A stretch of DNA of 64,000 nt, taken from NCBI RefSeq assembly GCF_900055185.1, contig NZ_FIZX01000001.1:62001-126000 (forward strand). The letters run 5' to 3'. This document shows, in pieces, positions 58,094 through 64,000 of this stretch. Origin of the DNA: Grimontia celer. GTDB lineage: Bacteria > Pseudomonadota > Gammaproteobacteria > Enterobacterales > Vibrionaceae. A program made the position numbers and the translations under genes. Every line of letters starts with the position of its first letter. Positions within the stretch are counted from its first letter, which is position 1. The notes beneath the pieces are model-generated. The model was not told the origin of the DNA and searched no databases. It saw only the letters and a list, made by a program, of their open reading frames with translations.

Positions 58094-59069
58094 ACAAAAC
58101 GAAGAACAGCTGTTTGAGGTTGAGTCGACACATCCGGGAACGGTATTGCGACAGGCCCGAGAGGCGATGGGGCTGTCCGATCAGGATGTGGCTGACCGCC
58201 TGAGACTTCGTGTTTCCGTCATTCAAGATTTAGAAGAAAATTGCTGTAATGAAGAACAGATAACCACGTTTACACGTGGTTATATTCGTTCTTACGCCAA
58301 GCTGGTCGGCGTAAATGCTGACGAACTCCTGCACACGTTTAAACCCGCACCTGAAGCGGAAGACAATGTGCAGAAGATGCAAAGCTTCTCTCGGAAAACC
58401 CGCCGTGACAAACATGACAGCCGTGTAATGGGTCTGACCTGGGTAATTCTGGCCGTTGCGGTCGGATTGACCGCGTTTTGGTGGTGGCAAAACCAACAAA
58501 ACGATCCATTACTCTCGTTACCCGAAGGTAGCAGCCTGCTCGCTTCGATTACAGAAGAAACGCCAGCAGCCAATAACCTCGGCGAAGGTAGCGAAAGTCT
58601 GCAAGTTCAGGACGTGACAGAAAGTATCGCGCCAGTACTGGCTGATTTAGAAGAAACAAATAGCCCGGCAGAAGAAGCTGCTGTGACCGAGACTTCACCA
58701 GAAGTCACTGAAAATCAAGATGTCGAGCAACAGACGGCATCACAGGAATCACAGGAAGTGGCTGAGACTGCTCCGGCGGTTGAAGTGCCTGAGCAGGTTG
58801 AGGAAACAGTATCGACGCCTGTTGTTACCACACCTACGTTATCCATGTCATTCAGTGGCGACTGCTGGGTAGATATTCGCGATGCCAGTGGCAAACGCCT
58901 GCTGACGGGGATAAAATCTGCGGGTGAAACCGTTGAACTATCCGGTGAAGCACCGTTCAAGTTGGTGCTAGGTGCGCCAGCTGCTGTGAGTCTTGCCTAC
59001 AATGGCGAGAATGTTGATCTGAGTGGCTACCCATCAGGACGGGTAGCGCGTTTGAGCCTTCCGAAGTAA
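58083..59069 (+). CDS. rodZ: Cell-shape protein RodZ
   Basis: A 328-residue RodZ: an N-terminal HTH (GTVLRQAREAMGLSDQDVAD, ITTFTRGYIRSYAKLVG), one membrane helix near 117-137 (TWVILAVAVGLTAFWWW), a long acidic Ser/Glu-rich linker and a C-terminal DUF4115 beta domain (FSGDCWVDIRDASGKRLL). It links MreB filaments to the wall machinery. It overlaps pilW by 11 bp. Confidence 0.95.
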   Translation: MNTEQNEEQLFEVESTHPGTVLRQAREAMGLSDQDVADRLRLRVSVIQDLEENCCNEEQITTFTRGYIRSYAKLVGVNADELLHTFKPAPEAEDNVQKMQSFSRKTRRDKHDSRVMGLTWVILAVAVGLTAFWWWQNQQNDPLLSLPEGSSLLASITEETPAANNLGEGSESLQVQDVTESIAPVLADLEETNSPAEEAAVTETSPEVTENQDVEQQTASQESQEVAETAPAVEVPEQVEETVSTPVVTTPTLSMSFSGDCWVDIRDASGKRLLTGIKSAGETVELSGEAPFKLVLGAPAAVSLAYNGENVDLSGYPSGRVARLSLPK

Positions 59070-59084
59070 TCCAGAGTACACCTA

Positions 59085-60203
59085 ATGCATACCGAATCTC
59101 CTATTAAACGTCGTCCGTCTACGCGTATTTATGTGGGCGATGTGCCAATTGGCGATGGCGCTCCGATCGCAGTTCAATCAATGACGAACACCCGCACAAC
59201 CGACGTCGAAGCGACGGTTGCGCAGATCAAAGCACTGGAAAAAGTTGGTGCAGACATTGTGCGTGTTTCTGTGCCGACCATGGACGCCGCTGAAGCGTTC
59301 AAACTTATCAAGCAACAGAGCTCTATCCCATTGGTTGCTGATATTCACTTTGACTACCGCATTGCCCTCAAGGTGGCTGAATACGGCGTTGATTGCCTTC
59401 GTATCAACCCAGGCAACATTGGTAACGAACAACGTATCCGCTCGGTGGTTGACGCCGCGCGTGACAAGAACATTCCGATCCGCATTGGCGTAAACGGAGG
59501 TTCGCTGGAGCGTGATCTTCAGGAAAAATATGGCGAGCCAACCCCGGAAGCGCTAGTGGAATCGGCGATGCGCCATGTTGATATTCTGGATCGCCTGAAC
59601 TTCGACCAGTTCAAAGTAAGCGTAAAAGCGTCAGACGTTTTTCTGGCCGTTGAATCTTACCGCCAACTGGCAAAACGCATTGATCAACCTCTGCACCTTG
59701 GCATCACCGAGGCAGGTGGAGCACGTGCTGGTTCTGTGAAATCGGCAGTCGGACTTGGCATGCTGCTAAGCGAAGGCATTGGTGATACCCTGCGTATCTC
59801 ACTGGCGGCAGATCCCGTAGAAGAGATCAAAGTCGGTTTCGATATTTTGAAATCGCTGCGTATCCGTTCGCGTGGCGTGAATTTTATTGCCTGTCCTACC
59901 TGTTCCCGTCAGGAGTTTGATGTGATTGGCACCGTAAACGCGTTGGAACAACGGCTGGAAGATGTTGTTGTGCCGATGGATGTTTCAGTCATTGGCTGCG
60001 TGGTGAACGGGCCAGGTGAAGCTGAAGTCTCACACATTGGTGTGGCCGGCGGTAACAAGCGCAGCGCGTATTACGATGATGGCAAACGCCAGAAAGAACG
60101 TTTTGAGAACGACAACCTGATCGATCAGCTGGAAGCGAAGATCCGGGCGAAAGCGGCAATGTTGGATGAGAACAACCGCATTGACGTGAACACACAAGAG
60201 TAA
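59085..60203 (+). CDS. ispG: 4-hydroxy-3-methylbut-2-enyl diphosphate synthase IspG
   Basis: A 372-residue MEP-pathway enzyme: [19 protein letters not shown] in the barrel, cluster cysteines in [12 protein letters not shown] and [13 protein letters not shown]. It makes HMBPP for isoprenoids and depends on an [4Fe-4S] cluster. It lies 15 bp after rodZ and 51 bp before hisS, in the conserved order. Confidence 0.97.
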   Translation: MHTESPIKRRPSTRIYVGDVPIGDGAPIAVQSMTNTRTTDVEATVAQIKALEKVGADIVRVSVPTMDAAEAFKLIKQQSSIPLVADIHFDYRIALKVAEYGVDCLRINPGNIGNEQRIRSVVDAARDKNIPIRIGVNGGSLERDLQEKYGEPTPEALVESAMRHVDILDRLNFDQFKVSVKASDVFLAVESYRQLAKRIDQPLHLGITEAGGARAGSVKSAVGLGMLLSEGIGDTLRISLAADPVEEIKVGFDILKSLRIRSRGVNFIACPTCSRQEFDVIGTVNALEQRLEDVVVPMDVSVIGCVVNGPGEAEVSHIGVAGGNKRSAYYDDGKRQKERFENDNLIDQLEAKIRAKAAMLDENNRIDVNTQE

Positions 60204-60254
60204 GCGCATCGCGCTCACTTAGCGAGAACAAACAGATCGGTTACGAGAGTTAAC

Positions 60255-61523
60255 GTGGCAAAAACTATTCAAGCAATCAGAGGCATGAACGACTGCCTCC
60301 CAACACAGTCTCCACTTTGGCAAAAAGTAGAAGGCACTGTTAAAGACGTTATCAGCGCATACGGTTACAGCGAAGTGCGCATGCCGATCGTGGAAATGAC
60401 TCATCTTTTCAGCCGCGCTATCGGTGAAGTGACCGATGTGGTTGAGAAAGAAATGTACACTTTTGAGGATCGCAACGGCGACAGCCTGACCCTGCGTCCT
60501 GAAGGCACGGCAGGCTGTGTCCGTGCTGGTATCGAAAACGGTCTGCTGTACAACCAGGAACAACGCCTGTGGTACGTTGGCCCGATGTTCCGTCACGAGC
60601 GCCCACAGAAAGGCCGTTACCGTCAGTTCCACCAGTTTGGTGTGGAAGTGTTTGGCCTGAATGGTCCTGACGTTGACGCTGAGCTGATCATGATGACTGC
60701 GCGCCTGTGGCGCAAGCTGGGTATTCACGAGCATGTTCGTCTGGAACTGAACTCTATCGGATCGCTGGAAGCACGTGCTAACTATCGTGAAGCACTGGTT
60801 GCGTTCTTGATGCAGCATGAAGCAATTCTGGATGAAGATTGCAAACGCCGCATGCATACCAATCCTCTGCGTGTTCTGGATACAAAAAATGCAGATATCC
60901 AAGCGGTACTGACTGATGCTCCGAAGCTTTCGGAGTATCTGGATGAAGAATCAAAACAACATTTTGCAGGTCTTTGTGAACTGTTGGACGCGGCAGGTAT
61001 CCAATACACCGTAAACGAAAAACTGGTTCGCGGTCTGGATTATTACAACCGCACCGTATTTGAGTGGATTACCGAAAGCCTGGGCTCTCAAGGTACTGTT
61101 TGTGGCGGTGGCCGCTACGATGGTCTGGTCGAGCAACTGGGCGGTAAAGCAACCCCGGCAGTGGGCTTTGCGATGGGTGTTGAGCGTTTGGTGCTTCTGA
61201 TGGAGACACTGGAGCTTGATGACACCCGTCCTGCGGTTGACGTGTACATGGTCACCGCGGGTGAAGGCACGCTGGTAGCGGGCATGCAACTGGCTGAGAA
61301 ACTGCGTGAACAGGTTCCAGGCCTACGTGTGATGACCCACTTCGGCGGCGGTAACTTTAAGAAGCAATTCAAACGTGCAGACAAAGTCGGCGCGTCTGTT
61401 GCTCTGGTACTTGGCGAAGATGAAGTCGCTAATAACCAAGTGACTTTCAAAGATCTTAAAGGCGGCGAGCAGCTGACCATTTCTCAGGATGAAGTAGCCG
61501 ACAAACTGGCTCAAAGAGTTTAA
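60255..61523 (+). CDS. hisS: Histidyl-tRNA synthetase
   Basis: A 422-residue class II synthetase: [59 protein letters not shown] and [13 protein letters not shown] form the motifs 1-2 and histidine-binding pocket; the C-terminal ~95 residues are the anticodon domain. The start at 60255 is GTG preceded by GAG. yfgM follows 13 bp later. Confidence 0.97.
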   Translation: MAKTIQAIRGMNDCLPTQSPLWQKVEGTVKDVISAYGYSEVRMPIVEMTHLFSRAIGEVTDVVEKEMYTFEDRNGDSLTLRPEGTAGCVRAGIENGLLYNQEQRLWYVGPMFRHERPQKGRYRQFHQFGVEVFGLNGPDVDAELIMMTARLWRKLGIHEHVRLELNSIGSLEARANYREALVAFLMQHEAILDEDCKRRMHTNPLRVLDTKNADIQAVLTDAPKLSEYLDEESKQHFAGLCELLDAAGIQYTVNEKLVRGLDYYNRTVFEWITESLGSQGTVCGGGRYDGLVEQLGGKATPAVGFAMGVERLVLLMETLELDDTRPAVDVYMVTAGEGTLVAGMQLAEKLREQVPGLRVMTHFGGGNFKKQFKRADKVGASVALVLGEDEVANNQVTFKDLKGGEQLTISQDEVADKLAQRV

Positions 61524-61536
61524 GAGAGGACAAAAC

Positions 61537-62142
61537 GTGGACGTCTACACCACAGAAGAACAACAAGTCGAAGCGATTAAAAAGTGGTGGCGGGATAACG
61601 GCAAAGCCGTTGTCCTCGGCGCAGTAATCGGTTTGGGCGGCCTATACGGATGGCGTTATTACCAAGCGGAAATGGAAACCAGCCGTGAGCAGTCATCAGA
61701 AGCGTATACACAAGTTGTGAGCGCGCTGGTTGCAGGTGATGCGCAGGCGGAAGAGAAAGCAACGGCTTTCATCGGCGATAACGAAGGTTCTTATGCGACC
61801 TTGCTTGAGCTGCAACTGGCGAAATCTTTTGTTGATGCAGGAGACTTGAACAAAGCAGCAGAGCAATTGCGTAAAGTGCAGTCCTCGAAAGACGAAACAC
61901 TGAAAACACTGGCGACAGTTCGCTTGGCACGTGTTGAAGCAGAGCTTGGTAACGTTGACGCAGCGCTGTCACAACTTAACAGCGTGACTGCAGAAAGCTG
62001 GAAAGCACAGGTTGAAGAGCTTCGCGGCGATATCGAGCTGCGTAAAGGTGATACTGCCGCAGCGCGTTCTGCTTATGCTGCTTCTATTGCAGCTGCGACC
62101 AACCCAGTTGTTCAGATGAAACTGGACAACCTGTCTCAATAA
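61537..62142 (+). CDS. yfgM: YfgM, inner-membrane TPR-fold protein
   Basis: A 201-residue protein with one N-terminal membrane helix (AVVLGAVIGLGGLYGWRYY, about 25-43) and a periplasmic TPR-like domain. E. coli YfgM works with PpiD and the SecYEG translocon as part of a periplasmic chaperone network. It starts at GTG 61537 with GAGAGGA upstream. Confidence 0.93.
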   Translation: MDVYTTEEQQVEAIKKWWRDNGKAVVLGAVIGLGGLYGWRYYQAEMETSREQSSEAYTQVVSALVAGDAQAEEKATAFIGDNEGSYATLLELQLAKSFVDAGDLNKAAEQLRKVQSSKDETLKTLATVRLARVEAELGNVDAALSQLNSVTAESWKAQVEELRGDIELRKGDTAAARSAYAASIAAATNPVVQMKLDNLSQ

Positions 62143-62151
62143 GGTCTGAGT

Positions 62152-63312
62152 ATGATGCGTATGGGATGGAAACGTGTTGGTGCAGTAGCCTTACTGGGAA
62201 CATTGCTGATTGGCTGTGCGGGTGAGGAAGATTCCATCCAGATGGCACCTGTGCCAGTGGTTGAGAGCGAATTCACTCCCACTCAGGTTTGGAAATCGAG
62301 TGTTGGAGACGGTGTTGGAAACTATTTCAGCAATCTGACTCCTGTGCAGGCCTACGGCAAAGTGTTTGCGGCTGACCGCGAAGGCGTGGTCAAAGCGATG
62401 GACACTGAAACCGGCACCACGATTTGGAGTGTTGATCTTGGTGAAGATGCACCGGCACTGATTTCAGGTGGTTTGACGGCATCTTACAGCAAGGTGTATC
62501 TGGGTACAGAAACCGGTGTGTTGATTGCGCTGGATGAAGAAACCGGCGAAACCGTTTGGCAGGCTAACGCAGGCGGCGAGATCCTTTCCAAGCCACTGGC
62601 TGACGAAAGTCTGGTGATCGTGAATACCAGTCGTGGTGAACTGGCTGCATTTGATGCCGAATCCGGTGAAGAGCGCTGGCGTACTTCCAGTGATGTACCA
62701 AACCTGACGTTACGTGGTGATAGCTCGCCGGTATCAACATCTGGCGGTGTGTTCTGGGGGATGGCAAACGGCCGTCTGGGCGCTGCATTCGTTGAGAACG
62801 GCAATATTATCTGGCAACAGCCGATTGCGAGCCCGAAAGGGGCGACAGAAATCGACCGTTTGGTGGATGTCGATGCGACGCCTGTGATTGACGGCGCACT
62901 GCTTTACGCCGTGGGTTATAATGGCCAACTGGTTGCGATTGACCTGCGTTCAGGTCGCCCAGCGTGGAAACGCACGTACAGTTCATCGACTGACTTTTTG
63001 GTAGTGGGCAGTTACCTGTTCCTTATCACCGACCAAGATCACGTTGTGGCAGTTGATGCGCGCAGTGGTACAGAGCTTTGGCAGAATCGCGATTTGGAAT
63101 ACCGTCAGTTGACGGCACCGGTTGCTATCTCCGGCTATGTTGTCGTTGGCGATGCAGAGGGCTATCTGCATTGGATGGATCCGAACTCAGGTGAGTTCGT
63201 GGCGCAACAACAGCTAGACGACAGCGGATTTGCGGTGAGCCCATTGAATGTTGATGAAGGCTATATCGTCATTACCCGTGACGGCACAATAAGTAAAAAG
63301 CAAATACTGTAA
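62152..63312 (+). CDS. bamB: Outer membrane assembly lipoprotein BamB
   Basis: A 386-residue lipoprotein with lipobox LLIGC (Cys near residue 23), then an eight-bladed PQQ-type beta-propeller with repeats such as AMDTETGTTIWSVDLG, ALDEETGETVWQANAG and AFDAESGEERW. It assists BamA in inserting outer-membrane proteins. It is 9 bp after yfgM and precedes der. Confidence 0.96.
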   Translation: MMRMGWKRVGAVALLGTLLIGCAGEEDSIQMAPVPVVESEFTPTQVWKSSVGDGVGNYFSNLTPVQAYGKVFAADREGVVKAMDTETGTTIWSVDLGEDAPALISGGLTASYSKVYLGTETGVLIALDEETGETVWQANAGGEILSKPLADESLVIVNTSRGELAAFDAESGEERWRTSSDVPNLTLRGDSSPVSTSGGVFWGMANGRLGAAFVENGNIIWQQPIASPKGATEIDRLVDVDATPVIDGALLYAVGYNGQLVAIDLRSGRPAWKRTYSSSTDFLVVGSYLFLITDQDHVVAVDARSGTELWQNRDLEYRQLTAPVAISGYVVVGDAEGYLHWMDPNSGEFVAQQQLDDSGFAVSPLNVDEGYIVITRDGTISKKQIL

Positions 63313-63334
63313 ATACAGTTGCTTATCAATTATT

Positions 63335-63364
63335 CGGCTCCTGATCTTGACCGGTCAGGAGCCG
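63335..63364 (+). terminator. Stem-loop between bamB and der
   Basis: CGGCTCCTGA and TCAGGAGCCG form a perfect 10-bp stem with a 10-nt loop. Only CTGTTATT follows, so it may be a weak terminator or attenuator before der. Confidence 0.55.
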
Positions 63365-63400
63365 CTGTTATTAATGAATTTGAGATTTTAAGAGGTCAGT

Positions 63401-64000
63401 ATGATTCCTGTAGTAGCCCTGGTGGGGCGTCCTAATGTGGGGAAGTCGACACTCTTTAACCGGCTAACAAGGACGCGCGATGCGCTCGTTGCCGATTTTC
63501 CGGGTTTGACCAGGGATCGTAAGTACGGAAAAGCTATGCTGGGTGAGCATGAGTTCATCGTGGTGGACACCGGTGGTATCGACGGTACCGAAGAAGGTGT
63601 AGAAACCAAGATGGCTGAGCAATCACTGGCAGCGATTGAAGAAGCCGATGTTGTGCTGTTTATGGTTGATGGCCGTGCGGGTCTGACCGTTGCTGATGAA
63701 GCGATTGCACATCACCTGCGTAGCCGTGAAAAGAAAACCTTCCTTGTCGTCAACAAAGTTGATGGCATTGATGCAGACGCAGCAAGTGCGGAGTTTTGGC
63801 AGTTGGGCATGCCAGACATGTACCAGATTGCAGCCGCACATGGTCGTGGCGTACTCGGTTTGATCGACCGCGCACTGAAGCCGTTCGCAGAAGAGCTGGC
63901 GAGCGAAGAAGGTGAAGACCAAGAAGGTTTGGTCGATCTGACTGGAGAACAAGATGTCGAAGACGAAGATAAAGATCTGACCGAAGAAGATGCAGAATCT
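63401..64000 (+). CDS. der: Ribosome-assembly GTPase Der (EngA), 5' part
   Basis: The first 200 codons of Der run off the right edge. The first G domain has [12 protein letters not shown] (G1), VVDTGGID (G3) and NKVD (G4). The acidic linker towards the second G domain ([20 protein letters not shown]) is starting. Der is a tandem GTPase essential for 50S assembly. ATG 63401 has AGAGG about 6 nt upstream. Confidence 0.95.
   Translation, partial: MIPVVALVGRPNVGKSTLFNRLTRTRDALVADFPGLTRDRKYGKAMLGEHEFIVVDTGGIDGTEEGVETKMAEQSLAAIEEADVVLFMVDGRAGLTVADEAIAHHLRSREKKTFLVVNKVDGIDADAASAEFWQLGMPDMYQIAAAHGRGVLGLIDRALKPFAEELASEEGEDQEGLVDLTGEQDVEDEDKDLTEEDAES

Overview
The window comes from a gammaproteobacterium of the family Vibrionaceae. 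The evidence is the core gene content and order (oxyR next to a peroxiredoxin gene, aceB-aceA, queA-tgt-yajC-secDF, suhB, trmJ-iscRSUA-hscBA-fdx-iscX-pepB-ndk-rlmN-pilW-rodZ-ispG-hisS-yfgM-bamB-der), a tmRNA with the tag ANDENYALAA, two GlyGly-CTERM serine proteases and a chitin-binding M66 protease. The genus cannot be fixed from the sequence; a Grimontia/Enterovibrio/Photobacterium-like marine vibrio is a guess. Core genes have moderate GC, while the first 24 kb is visibly AT-richer and mosaic.

Region 1 (1-9.1 kb) is a defence cluster cut by the left edge. It holds the C-terminal part of a DUF3883 protein (probably a SNF2-type helicase), a DUF1156 DNA adenine methylase and a DUF499 ATPase. 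This module resembles predicted defence systems related to DISARM and Pgl/BREX. Between helicase and methylase sits a complete Septu-like pair (SMC/OLD-type ATPase plus HNH nuclease). It is bracketed by two copies of the last ~180 bp of the helicase gene, so it looks like a defence cassette inserted inside another defence operon.

Region 2 (9.4-24.4 kb) is a ~15-kb integrated element. A 26-bp copy of the tmRNA 3' end lies at 9376 and the true ssrA 3' end at 24350. Next to ssrA are a P4-type tyrosine integrase, an AlpA-like regulator and a P4-type primase-helicase. A small-terminase-like gene is present without capsid or tail genes, which suggests a phage satellite. Cargo includes SOS-controlled umuDC, an HNH protein, a secreted staphylococcal-nuclease homologue, and several exported or membrane proteins of unknown function. 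Paired TGTTAC-N6-TGTTAC motifs occur at both ends, and a structured RNA leader with an intrinsic terminator precedes one small gene.

Region 3 (24.3-41 kb) holds ssrA-smpB, ratA-rnfH, the M66 protease, ppk2, cutC, the peroxiredoxin/oxyR divergon, the glyoxylate shunt genes aceB-aceA, acpH, a CBS-domain protein and two secreted trypsin-like proteases. The aceB upstream region is ~700 bp long and contains palindromes. A possible small RNA lies between two terminators after aceA. A CCTAGG-rich repeat family occurs at 31.4-31.6 kb and again at 46.45 kb.

Region 4 (40.8-64 kb) is conserved core: queuosine tRNA modification (queA, tgt), the Sec accessory complex (yajC, secD, secF), suhB, trmJ, the whole ISC iron-sulfur operon with an IscR site, then pepB, ndk, rlmN, pilW, rodZ, ispG, hisS, yfgM, bamB and the start of der, which runs off the right edge.
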